Below, in pieces: positions 33,894 through 41,080 of a DNA stretch of 58,166 bases. Each line of letters starts with the position of its first letter. Within the stretch, counting starts at the first letter, position 1. The notes under the pieces were generated by a model that saw only the letters and a program-made list of their open reading frames with translations, ran no database searches and was not told the origin of the DNA. Origin of the DNA: an uncultured Mucilaginibacter sp. (lineage in GTDB: Bacteria > Bacteroidota > Bacteroidia > Sphingobacteriales > Sphingobacteriaceae); assembly GCF_946479965.1 (NCBI RefSeq), contig NZ_CAMLHX010000023.1, positions 1 through 58,166 on the forward strand. The letters run 5' to 3'. The position numbers and the translations under genes are program-made.

Positions 33894-34562
33894 ATGAGGA
33901 ATAAAACCAGCATATTATTATTGATCGCGCTTTTGGCAGGTATGCTATTTTCATGCAAGAAAATGGATGCCGATCTGCCGCCTGAACCAGGTGACGAGGC
34001 GCTTATGAATGTTGTTAATGCCACTGCTGATACACTCAATACTTTCCAGAACGGAACCCGTTTTAATTATACATCAAGTTTTTACCCGGGAGGTTCATTG
34101 GGTTACCTGAAAGTTTTAGCCGGCCCGCATCAGTATCAGATAAAAAAGAATGGTACGCCAAATGTGTTGTTAGATCTGCCTATGCAATTAGATAGCGGTA
34201 AAATTTATTCGTTTTTTATTGCAGGCAACACTGCCGACCGCGTTTTTTTAACGAAGGATGTATTTTTAGCAAGTAACGATATAGAGATCAGATTTGTTAA
34301 CACTTCGCCCGGAATGACTTTTGACATCAATATTTCCGGTCATTTTAACAACACTAACCGTACCTTTAAATCGGCTACTGATTTTGTTAAGATGAACGCC
34401 GGTAAAAATCATTACGAAATATATCAGACAGGAAATCCGGTTCCGTTAAAAACAGGCGATTTAACTTTAGCCGACAGTCGAGTTTATACGCTGTTTACAA
34501 AGGGTACAGTAACCGGAACAGGCGATAATGCTTTTGATGTAAAATTGATACTAAACAGATAA
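33894..34562 (+). CDS. DUF4397-like lipoprotein
   Basis: 222 residues. A lipoprotein signal (ILLLIALLAGMLFSC, Cys 21) followed by KKMDADLPPEPGD. Two beta-sandwich halves follow with the DUF4397 pattern: LMNVVNATADTLNTFQNGT...LKVLAGPHQYQIKKNG...YSFFIAG and EIRFVNTSPGMTFDIN...KMNAGKNHYEIYQTG...YTLFTKG. Likely exported to the outer membrane or surface. Function of the family is unknown. The next gene begins one base after the stop and encodes a related lipoprotein. Confidence 0.8.
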   Translation: MRNKTSILLLIALLAGMLFSCKKMDADLPPEPGDEALMNVVNATADTLNTFQNGTRFNYTSSFYPGGSLGYLKVLAGPHQYQIKKNGTPNVLLDLPMQLDSGKIYSFFIAGNTADRVFLTKDVFLASNDIEIRFVNTSPGMTFDINISGHFNNTNRTFKSATDFVKMNAGKNHYEIYQTGNPVPLKTGDLTLADSRVYTLFTKGTVTGTGDNAFDVKLILNR

Positions 34563-34563
34563 A

Positions 34564-35292
34564 ATGAGATCCGCGTTACTACGTATTAAATCTAAGGGAG
34601 CTACCTATTTGTGGGTATGTTTCGCAGGACTGCTTTTAATATCAGGAATCATGTCGTGTGGTAAAGCAAATAACGCTCTTCCGGTTGGAGCAAACATCCA
34701 GTTTCAAGTAGTTAATCTCAGTCCAGATCTGCGCCCCATAAACCTGTATGTAGGTTTTAATAAAAGAAATGCTACTTACAGCTATCCAACCCCGTCAGGC
34801 TATTTTTCTATGACTTCGGTTGATACGCCATTGCAAATACGGTCGGCATTGGCAACCGTATCTAGCGCAAATTTAATTTCTCTGGATACGATACTAAGGG
34901 CTAATACCAAATACACCTTGTTTGTTACCGGCCTGCGGACAGATTCATCTATTACCGGGATTTTCACCACTGATACTTCGTCTACCAGTACGCCGGGGCG
35001 GGGGAAAGTAAGATTTATTAATGCCTCGCCACGTTCTACGGGGTTAGACGTTACAGCCAATGGCACTGCCGCGTTTACCAACCGCGGCTATAAAACGGTA
35101 TCAAAATTTATAGAGATGGCACCGGGCAGCTATGATTTTAAAATAACGCCGACAGGTATCCCTGCAAACGTGTTATTTACCATTAACCGGGTAAGCGTAC
35201 AGGATGGTAAGTTGTTAACCATATACGCTTACGGAATGGCGGGGCGCACAGATTCTGCCGCATTTGGTGCGGGAGTTATAGCTAACAAATAA
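34564..35292 (+). CDS. DUF4397 domain lipoprotein
   Basis: 242 residues. A longer N-terminus with hydrophobic segment WVCFAGLLLISGIMSC provides the lipobox Cys, then a DUF4397 domain: FQVVNLSPDLRPINLYVGFN...YTLFVTG and GKVRFINASPRSTGLDVTANG...FIEMAPGSYDFKITPTG...LTIYAYG. It is paired with the upstream DUF4397-like gene (1-nt gap), a likely two-gene operon of surface lipoproteins. Confidence 0.85.
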   Translation: MRSALLRIKSKGATYLWVCFAGLLLISGIMSCGKANNALPVGANIQFQVVNLSPDLRPINLYVGFNKRNATYSYPTPSGYFSMTSVDTPLQIRSALATVSSANLISLDTILRANTKYTLFVTGLRTDSSITGIFTTDTSSTSTPGRGKVRFINASPRSTGLDVTANGTAAFTNRGYKTVSKFIEMAPGSYDFKITPTGIPANVLFTINRVSVQDGKLLTIYAYGMAGRTDSAAFGAGVIANK

Positions 35293-35340
35293 AGCTTTAA
35301 CCATATATATTTATATTTTTGCCCAAAACATACAAAGCCT

Positions 35341-35982
35341 TTGGAACTCATCAAGCAACTTATCGATTTTATTCTCCATATAGATACGCATCTGTCTACC
35401 ATAATCAGCCAGTATCAGGGTTGGACATATCTTATATTATTTGTTATAATTTTTGCTGAGACCGGCTTTGTGGTAACACCTTTCCTGCCCGGCGACTCAT
35501 TGCTATTTGCCGCAGGAGCGTTGATTGCAGGAGGTAATACAGGTTTGGATATTTATTTGCTATCGCTGATATTGATTGTGGCTGCTATAAGCGGTAATAC
35601 AGTTAATTATACACTGGGTAAGATATTGGGCGATAAAGTATTTAAACCCAACAATCGCATACTTAAACTGGAGTACTATAACCAAACACATGCGTTCTTT
35701 GAAAAGCATGGCGGCAAAGCGGTAATTTTTAGCCGCTTTATGCCAATAATACGCACTATAGCCCCATTTGTTGCCGGAGTTGGCCACATGCCTTTCGGGC
35801 GGTACTCATTGTATAACATCATCGGCGGGGTAACCTGGATAGTGGTATTCCTGTTTGCAGGTTTTATTTTGGGCAACGTGCAGTTCTTTAAAGAACACTT
35901 TTCATTGATCGGCATCGGTATTATTGTGGTATCGCTGATACCGCCGATAGTAGCTGGTGTAAAGAGTCGGATAAAAAAGTAA
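35341..35982 (+). CDS. DedA/VTT-domain membrane protein
   Basis: 213 residues from a TTG start. DedA motifs are present: FAETGFVVTPFLPGDSLLFAAG, GNTVNYTLGKILGDKVF, and FFEKHGGKAVIFSRFMPIIRTIAPFVAG. DedA proteins are inner-membrane flippase-like proteins implicated in undecaprenyl-phosphate and phospholipid recycling and in proton-motive-force homeostasis. The last base of its stop (35982) abuts the stop of the convergent TMEM175-like gene (35983). Confidence 0.93.
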   Translation: MELIKQLIDFILHIDTHLSTIISQYQGWTYLILFVIIFAETGFVVTPFLPGDSLLFAAGALIAGGNTGLDIYLLSLILIVAAISGNTVNYTLGKILGDKVFKPNNRILKLEYYNQTHAFFEKHGGKAVIFSRFMPIIRTIAPFVAGVGHMPFGRYSLYNIIGGVTWIVVFLFAGFILGNVQFFKEHFSLIGIGIIVVSLIPPIVAGVKSRIKK

Positions 35983-36699
35983 CTATTCTACTGTAGGCGC
36001 GTTGCCGAAAGTTTTCCGCTTTTTTTTGCCCCTGTAACTAAACCAGGTAGAATAAGCCACCGGTATCAAAAAATACATAAAACCACTTAGACCATAATAT
36101 TGGGCTGGTACCAAACAGGTAACCGTCATAGACAAAATACATACAAATACGCAAATAAGATTGATTCCCGCCAGCGTTGCGGTTTCAAACAACTCCGGAG
36201 CGGTAAGGCCTATTTGCGACGCGAATTTTTTTGCATTCCGGTACATTAAATAGAACAACAGGTGCATTACCAAAAAGCCCGCGCCATACACAAGCATCAG
36301 TTCTCTCACCTGTTCGGTTCGTATCATAAGATGTTTAGTTTCCTGATCGGCGAAAATGAACACGGAGAGAAATTTTAAAGGGTATGCATATATCAGTACA
36401 ACAAACAACAGGAAAGCGTTAAGTACAAGCGTAAGATTATCCTTTAAACCAAACCGTCTGAAGAAAATATTCTGCAGGTTCCATAAACGAAAAAGCACGG
36501 TAAAACATATTGCGAAACTGATAGTGCCCTTCATTGTCTCATACAACTCGTCGAAGGTTTTGGGTACTTCAATAGAAACGATAATTAGCGTTAGCGCGAA
36601 TGCGAAAACAGCATCGCTGAACGTTTCTAATCTGGAAGGTTCATGGCTGCGCCACGCAATGGAATCTGAATGTAGTTTGGCTGCTTTTGTTCTTAGCAT
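35983..36699 (-). CDS. TMEM175-family (DUF1211) potassium channel-like protein
   Basis: 238 residues with the diagnostic R-x-E-x-FSD selectivity helix (RLETFSDAVFAFALT, 23-37) and six hydrophobic segments. Bacterial TMEM175 proteins are tetrameric potassium-leak channels with one FSD repeat; here one repeat is present as expected. It lies 2 nt downstream of the phospholipase-like gene in the same direction, and its stop codon directly touches that of the convergent DedA gene. Confidence 0.88.
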   Translation of the reverse strand: MLRTKAAKLHSDSIAWRSHEPSRLETFSDAVFAFALTLIIVSIEVPKTFDELYETMKGTISFAICFTVLFRLWNLQNIFFRRFGLKDNLTLVLNAFLLFVVLIYAYPLKFLSVFIFADQETKHLMIRTEQVRELMLVYGAGFLVMHLLFYLMYRNAKKFASQIGLTAPELFETATLAGINLICVFVCILSMTVTCLVPAQYYGLSGFMYFLIPVAYSTWFSYRGKKKRKTFGNAPTVE

Positions 36700-36701
36700 G
36701 A

Positions 36702-37664
36702 TCAGTTAAGGTTGAATGGTGCTATTTTTCCTGCCTTAAATATACTTTCTTCTTTTTGAATTTTTAAACGATCTGCAGCACTTAATTGCTTTGCTATGAG
36801 TTTATTCAGATCAGGCTGCCCTGCATCAACCCAGGCCGAGTACCAGTAACTGCCAACAGACAACACTGCCGACCGCATGCGGCGTTGCACCATGCCCCGC
36901 AAAAGCTTTTGATAGGCCCTGCTGTAGGCCACTGAGTAGTCTTTAACCTTGCGCGTGCCACGGATGGTCATGGTGTATTTTTTTAAGGCAGGGAAGGTTC
37001 TATTAAGCTTCCGTTCCAATCGCAGCACAGAATCAGCTTCGCTAAAAGATACGCGGCAGATCTTAAATGCCTCGGTAAGCGGGTTTTCAATATATCGCGC
37101 TTTGCCCGCGTAACAGTTATAGTTAGCCGCGAATAGTTCAGGCAGACGGCTTTCCCAAAGTGCGTGTATTCCATTCTGGTGGGTGAGTTGCCCATCATAA
37201 TTGCTGTGCAGATGCAGCGGTACATGTGCATCAGCTAAATAATGCCCCAAATTAGCCGACGCGGTTAGTATGGCCGTAGTATCGTGTTTCTTAAAGGCAT
37301 CAACCAACCTGTAATATTGCGACTGGATGGCCCATGGCACAGTGCCGTATTTATTCAAGGTATCTGCCGAAAATTTCTTTGCAGCGTCCGTCCAGCGGCG
37401 GGGTATTGTGGTAAAAGGCTTTTTGCCGTAGTGGTCCGCATTCAGGAAGTGGTGCGGCGCTTCTGTAGAGTCTACGTAACGGCGTTTATCGGCGCTGATG
37501 GCATGATCGGTTATAAAACCAATATTGGCCCTGTAGAAGCCTGCCATGGCCTTAGGTAAAATAAAAACAGCTAGCCGGTTGATGCGGTAATGCGCAAAAA
37601 AGCCCCAGGAGGAGCATGTTAGTATAAGCAGTAATGCCGCAATAAGTCGGGCAGTGCACTTCAT
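36702..37664 (-). CDS. Zinc-dependent phospholipase C / S1-P1 nuclease-fold protein
   Basis: 320 residues. The signal peptide (LIAALLLILTCSS) would expose a mature N-terminal Trp (W20 in WGFFAHYRINR), as required in this fold where Trp1 and a nearby His ligate zinc. Further ligands are visible in TDHAISAD, EAPHHFLNADHY, LGHYLADAHVPLHLHSNYDG and HALWESRLPE. It is therefore a secreted tri-zinc phosphoesterase candidate acting on phospholipid or nucleic acid. Co-directional with the TMEM175-like gene (2-nt gap). Confidence 0.82.
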   Translation of the reverse strand: MKCTARLIAALLLILTCSSWGFFAHYRINRLAVFILPKAMAGFYRANIGFITDHAISADKRRYVDSTEAPHHFLNADHYGKKPFTTIPRRWTDAAKKFSADTLNKYGTVPWAIQSQYYRLVDAFKKHDTTAILTASANLGHYLADAHVPLHLHSNYDGQLTHQNGIHALWESRLPELFAANYNCYAGKARYIENPLTEAFKICRVSFSEADSVLRLERKLNRTFPALKKYTMTIRGTRKVKDYSVAYSRAYQKLLRGMVQRRMRSAVLSVGSYWYSAWVDAGQPDLNKLIAKQLSAADRLKIQKEESIFKAGKIAPFNLN

Positions 37665-37733
37665 TAAGGCTGGTTGTTGTTTGATGCTGAAAAATAGGCA
37701 GTTTCAATCTTTAAAACTAATTTAAAAAAGTCA

Positions 37734-37764
37734 TTTGTTTTTAAATTAAAACGTCATATATTTG
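37734..37764 (+). promoter_or_regulatory. Canonical Bacteroidota promoter of rpsT
   Basis: TTTG at 37734-37737, 19-nt spacer, TATATTTG at 37757-37764. Transcription should start around 37770, about 30 nt before the rpsT ATG. Confidence 0.85.
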
Positions 37765-37800
37765 CAGTCCTTAAATAAGAACAGAAAGAATAGAGCTACA

Positions 37801-38055
37801 ATGGCAAATCATAAATCATCATTAAAAAGGATCAGATCAAACGCTGCGAAGCGTCTGCGTAATCGTTATCAGGCAAAAACCACCAGAAACGCTATCAAGA
37901 AATTAAGAACCACCACCAGCAAAGCTGATGCAAGTGCTCTTTTATCTAAAGTGATCTCTATGCTTGACCGTTTAGCTAAAAAGAACGTTATTCACAAGAA
38001 TAAAGCTTCTAACAATAAATCAAAGCTTACTAAATTCGTTAACGGATTAAGCTAA
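37801..38055 (+). CDS. rpsT: 30S ribosomal protein S20
   Basis: 84 residues, [20 protein letters not shown]..., strongly basic and helical, the normal S20 size. It binds 16S rRNA in the body of the small subunit. An upstream ATG at 37762 lies inside the -7 box and is not a plausible start. Strong promoter upstream and terminator downstream make it a single-gene unit. Confidence 0.98.
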   Translation: MANHKSSLKRIRSNAAKRLRNRYQAKTTRNAIKKLRTTTSKADASALLSKVISMLDRLAKKNVIHKNKASNNKSKLTKFVNGLS

Positions 38056-38080
38056 TCATATTTTAAACTTTCGGGTTTAG

Positions 38081-38114
38081 AAAGCGATGGGTTGTATAAC
38101 TCATCGCTTTTTTT
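38081..38114 (+). terminator. Terminator after rpsT
   Basis: AAAGCGATGGGTT/AACTCATCGCTTT stem (one G-U) with GTAT loop and T8. It covers the ATG at 38092, so radC must start downstream. Confidence 0.88.
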
Positions 38115-38127
38115 GTACCTTGAACTT

Positions 38128-38826
38128 GTGGAACCTTACCAGGAAAAAATAAGTATTAAAGCGTGGGCCGAAGAGGACCGCCCGCGCGAGAAGCTAAGTA
38201 GCCAGGGCCGAAGGGCATTAACGGACGCTGAACTAATAGCCATTCTGATTGGATCAGGCAGCCGTACAGAATCTGCAGTTGAGCTAAGCAAACGGATCCT
38301 TCATCATTATGGTAACGATCTGAACAAGCTGGGCAAGGCATCGGTAACGGAATTATCCCGCTTTAAAGGCATCGGCGAAGCCAAAGCCATATCAATTATA
38401 GCCGCGTTAGAAATCGGTCGCCGGCGTAACGATACCGAAAGTAAAGAGCCCGACAAGATAAACAGCAGCAGGGATAGTTACAATGTAATGCGCAGGCACC
38501 TGATGGACCTTGGCCATGAAGAGTTTTGGATAATACTGCTTAACCAGGGCGGCAAGGTGATCTCAGCAGAACTAATAAGCAAAGGCGGGCTGACCGGTAC
38601 CGTAGCCGACCCAAAGATAATTTTTAGTGTAGCCTTGCAGCACCAGGCTGTTTCTATTATACTAAGTCATAATCACCCATCCGGTACCTTAAGGCCAAGT
38701 CAGTTGGATATTGATCTTACCAAAAAGATTACAGCTGCCGGCCGTATGTTGGAGATCAACGTGTTGGATCATATCATATTTACGAATGAGGGCTTTTATA
38801 GTTTTGCGGATGAAGGGATTATGTGA
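38128..38826 (+). CDS. radC: RadC/UPF0758 family JAB-domain protein
   Basis: 232 residues from a GTG. N-terminal helix-hairpin-helix region (LTDAELIAILIGSGSR, LSRFKGIGEAKAISIIAALE) and C-terminal MPN+/JAB metalloprotease-like domain with the metal motif SHNHPSGTLRPSQLDI. Named DNA-repair protein RadC historically, but the repair role is not established; the HhH suggests DNA binding. The earlier in-frame ATG (38092) lies in the rpsT terminator, so the GTG at 38128 is favoured. Confidence 0.92.
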   Translation: MEPYQEKISIKAWAEEDRPREKLSSQGRRALTDAELIAILIGSGSRTESAVELSKRILHHYGNDLNKLGKASVTELSRFKGIGEAKAISIIAALEIGRRRNDTESKEPDKINSSRDSYNVMRRHLMDLGHEEFWIILLNQGGKVISAELISKGGLTGTVADPKIIFSVALQHQAVSIILSHNHPSGTLRPSQLDIDLTKKITAAGRMLEINVLDHIIFTNEGFYSFADEGIM

Positions 38827-38893
38827 TGTCGGATTTCGGATTTTCGATTTCGGATTTATGTATATCGAATTTCGAATGTTCAATTTCGATTTT
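38824..38893. repeat. Intergenic repeat of the CGGATTTCGGATTTCGAA type
   Basis: Starts at the radC stop codon and consists of overlapping TCGGATTTCGGAT / TTCGATTTCGGAT / ATCGAATTTCGAA / TGTTCAATTTCGAT words. Similar to 2641-2690 and to the tRNA spacer at 56543-56662. Confidence 0.6.
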
Positions 38894-38912
38894 TTTGGTT
38901 AAAGCAGGCTTC

Positions 38913-38943
38913 TTTCATAAATCGAAAATAATCGATAAATTTG
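38913..38943 (+). promoter_or_regulatory. arsR promoter
   Basis: TTTC (near TTTG) at 38913-38916 and a perfect TAAATTTG at 38936-38943, spacer 19 nt. The -7 box ends 4 nt before the arsR ATG, so the transcript would be leaderless or nearly so. Confidence 0.6.
38921..38936. promoter_or_regulatory. ArsR operator (ATCGA-N6-TCGAT), upstream of arsR
   Basis: The inverted repeat ATCGA AAATAA TCGAT lies between the -33 and -7 elements of the arsR promoter. The same half-sites and spacing recur at 39255-39270 before the SDR gene, implying autoregulation. Confidence 0.65.
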
Positions 38944-38947
38944 CACT

Positions 38948-39235
38948 ATGGAACTGGATGTAAAGAGAGTAGAGCGGATATCAAAAGCATTAGGCGATCC
39001 ATATCGCTTAAAAATAATGGAAATGGCTAAATGCCAGGCCGAGAACAACTGGCTAAAGTGCTCGTGCGTGATGGAGAACATTGAATTGGCGCAGTCTACC
39101 ATATCTCACCACATTAGTCAGTTAGTTGATGCAGACCTGCTGCTTACCGAGAAAGATGGCCGTAATGTGCGCTACCGGGTTAATAAAGAAGTACTGGATG
39201 CCTATATTAAATTTCTTGGCGTTTTAGCCAACTAA
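38948..39235 (+). CDS. ArsR/SmtB family winged-helix repressor
   Basis: 95 residues: RISKALGDPYRLKIMEMA opens the domain, and a recognition helix region follows (ELAQSTISHHISQLVDADLL), then a beta-wing (TEKDGRNVRYRVN). Three Cys lie around helix 3 (KCQAENNWLKCSC), which could sense metal, thiol or oxidant, though the classical ELCVCD box is not exact. It very likely represses itself and the downstream SDR gene through the shared ATCGA-N6-TCGAT operators. Confidence 0.92.
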   Translation: MELDVKRVERISKALGDPYRLKIMEMAKCQAENNWLKCSCVMENIELAQSTISHHISQLVDADLLLTEKDGRNVRYRVNKEVLDAYIKFLGVLAN

Positions 39236-39254
39236 AAAAAAATTGAAATAATTA

Positions 39255-39270
39255 ATCGAAATATTTCGAT
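39255..39270. promoter_or_regulatory. ArsR operator (perfect 16-bp palindrome) upstream of the SDR gene
   Basis: ATCGAAATATTTCGAT is a perfect palindrome with the same ATCGA-N6-TCGAT form as the arsR site. It overlaps the -33 element (TTTC 39264-39267) of the SDR promoter, a position that would block transcription. Confidence 0.7.
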
Positions 39271-39296
39271 ATATCAATTTAATGTGTTTATATTTG
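39264..39296 (+). promoter_or_regulatory. SDR gene promoter
   Basis: TTTC at 39264-39267 and TATATTTG at 39289-39296 with a 21-nt spacer; about 60 nt before the ATG. Confidence 0.6.
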
Positions 39297-39356
39297 CTTC
39301 GGATTTAATGGGAACATTGTCTGATAAAACATCGAAAAATTTAAATATATAAATAA

Positions 39357-40106
39357 ATGAAAAAGTTAGAAAACAAAGTTGCCGTAGTTACCGGTGGTAA
39401 CAGCGGTATAGGTTTAGCGGCAGCCAAATTATATGCACAGCAAGGCGCTAAAGTGGCCATAACCGGCCGTAACAAAACAACACTTGATGCTGCCATAACA
39501 GAAATAGGAGAGGGCGCTATCGGTTTTATAAGTGACGTATCTGACGTTGCAAGCATTGCTCCGGCCTATCAAAAAGTAGCCGAAGCTTTGGGTAAAATTG
39601 ACGTACTAGTGGTTAACGCGGGTGTATACGCCGGTGCGCCGTTGGCGGATCTTACTGAGGAAACTTTCGATCAGTTAAGCGACATTAATTTTAAAGGCGC
39701 GTTCTTCTCGGTACAAAAGGCCTTGCCTTATCTGAATGATGGTGCTTCGGTTATCATTACTTCATCGGCTGTAAGCAACAAAGCGTTTGGTGATGCAGCA
39801 GTTTACGCGGCTACTAAGGCAGCAACCACTTCATTGGCCAGAAGTTTATCACAATCATTGCTCGACAGGAAAATCCGTGTTAATGTGTTATCTCCCGGCC
39901 CCGTTGAAACACCAATATTCGGTCGTAATGGTGCCAGTGCAGAAGAAGTTGACGGTATGAAAGCTTATATGGCAGAAATGACCCCGATTAAACGTATTGG
40001 TAATGTGGAAGAAATAGCCGAAGGCTACCTGTACCTGGCATCAGACGACTCTAAGTTTATGGTGGGCGGAGATTTGGTGTTAGACGGTGGCTTCAGCAGG
40101 TTTTAA
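39357..40106 (+). CDS. Short-chain dehydrogenase/reductase
   Basis: 249 residues, classical SDR: cofactor loop TGGNSGIG (13-20), DVSD, NAG (VVNAGVYAG), catalytic Ser in IITSSAV, and YxxxK in VYAATKAAT. The Gly motif with following TGRNKTTLD (Arg after beta-2) suggests NADP(H). Substrate unknown. The shared operator with the upstream arsR gene suggests that it is induced by whatever ligand or redox cue the repressor senses, perhaps quinone or aldehyde stress (inference). Confidence 0.92.
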   Translation: MKKLENKVAVVTGGNSGIGLAAAKLYAQQGAKVAITGRNKTTLDAAITEIGEGAIGFISDVSDVASIAPAYQKVAEALGKIDVLVVNAGVYAGAPLADLTEETFDQLSDINFKGAFFSVQKALPYLNDGASVIITSSAVSNKAFGDAAVYAATKAATTSLARSLSQSLLDRKIRVNVLSPGPVETPIFGRNGASAEEVDGMKAYMAEMTPIKRIGNVEEIAEGYLYLASDDSKFMVGGDLVLDGGFSRF

Positions 40107-40155
40107 TTAAGGTAAAAGTTTAAAGGCGAAAGCTGAAAGGTAAAAGGTTTGGATG

Positions 40156-40184
40156 GAGGCGACTGTTTGGGTCGCCTCTTTTTT
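40156..40184 (+). terminator. Terminator after the SDR gene
   Basis: GAGGCGAC/GTCGCCTC stem, 7-nt loop TGTTTGG, T6. Confidence 0.9.
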
Positions 40185-40237
40185 GTGGGGGTTACTTTTT
40201 GCTTGTATAAGGTATTAATAATAAAACCTTATCGGCC

Positions 40238-40693
40238 ATGATCAAGCTTTACATTATTTATTTTGCGTTGGGTGCTTATGTGTTTTTGGAAAGTGTTGTA
40301 ACGTGGGTTTTTGCTCCCTTTAACGATTGTAATGATGTGTTTACGTGGATGGCATTGATATCTTCGGCTGTGTTGTTTTTAATAGCCACTCCTTTGCTGT
40401 TATATAAAGGGAAAATGGCAGTTAAGGTCGCTTCAATAAGTTTGGGCGGTATTCTTCCGTTTGCTGTTTATTGGCTTACCTACATTTACCAATACGAGAG
40501 CTTCATGCGCAATACCGAAAACAAAATTATTTTGATTGCAGCAGGAGTTTATGCGCTTGCTATATTCTTAACCATAAAATATATTATGCAACCTTTTCAA
40601 CCCCCGGTATTGAAAACACGGACAAAAATTATCGTAACTTTTCTGCATGCCGGTTTGGTAATCGCATATTTTCTTTATTTTTTTATTAGGTAA
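40238..40693 (+). CDS. Small four-helix membrane protein, unknown function
   Basis: 151 residues with four hydrophobic segments (about 4-25, 36-56, 62-83, 97-115 and a last one near 128-149, i.e. four or five). A few polar residues sit in the loops (FAPFNDCNDVF, YQYESFMRNTENK). No family recognised. An inverted repeat ATAAGGT...ACCTTAT lies just before the ATG (about 40207-40232) and might regulate it. Stand-alone. Confidence 0.6.
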   Translation: MIKLYIIYFALGAYVFLESVVTWVFAPFNDCNDVFTWMALISSAVLFLIATPLLLYKGKMAVKVASISLGGILPFAVYWLTYIYQYESFMRNTENKIILIAAGVYALAIFLTIKYIMQPFQPPVLKTRTKIIVTFLHAGLVIAYFLYFFIR

Positions 40694-40785
40694 TAGCAAC
40701 AAATAATGCTGATAAGTGATAACTGTCAGTATTTTTTATTTAAAACAAGCCTAACTTTATAAGGTTAACTAAATAAAAACACGCC

Positions 40786-41001
40786 ATGATAACACCAGAC
40801 GACCAACTATTACCGGACGATTCACAACCCGAAGATGTTGAGCAAACCAGTCAGCAGGATATTCACTCCAACGGTTTTGATGATGACGAATTGATAGCCG
40901 ATAATACAGAAGATGAATCAGACGCTTTAAAACAAGCTTATGATGCTTCAGAACCATCATATACATTGAATTTAGATGATGATCCGAAGGGTGACGAGTA
41001 A
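40786..41001 (+). CDS. Small highly acidic protein, unknown function
   Basis: 71 residues, about one third Asp/Glu with only two Lys (PDDQLLPDDSQPEDVEQ ... SYTLNLDDDPKGDE) and no hydrophobic core, thus probably disordered and soluble. It has no recognisable family. Codon usage is like that of neighbours. It begins 90 nt after the preceding membrane protein gene and ends just before a repeat element. Confidence 0.55.
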   Translation: MITPDDQLLPDDSQPEDVEQTSQQDIHSNGFDDDELIADNTEDESDALKQAYDASEPSYTLNLDDDPKGDE

Positions 41002-41019
41002 GATAATTAGTAGATAAAT

Positions 41020-41080
41020 CTTGCTCCGCTTTGTTCCATTTGTTTCACCCTCGCAAGCGGAGCAAAGCGTTAGTGTGTTA
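41020..41080. repeat. Hairpin-form GTTCCA/GTTTCA repeat, copy at 41 kb
   Basis: CTTGCTCCGCTT (41020-41031) and AAGCGGAGCAAAG (41055-41067) form a stem around a loop carrying GTTCCA and GTTTCA. Almost the same 60 nt occur inverted at 51086-51145. The right end runs into the last codons of the PPC-domain gene (stop at 41070-41072). Confidence 0.75.
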
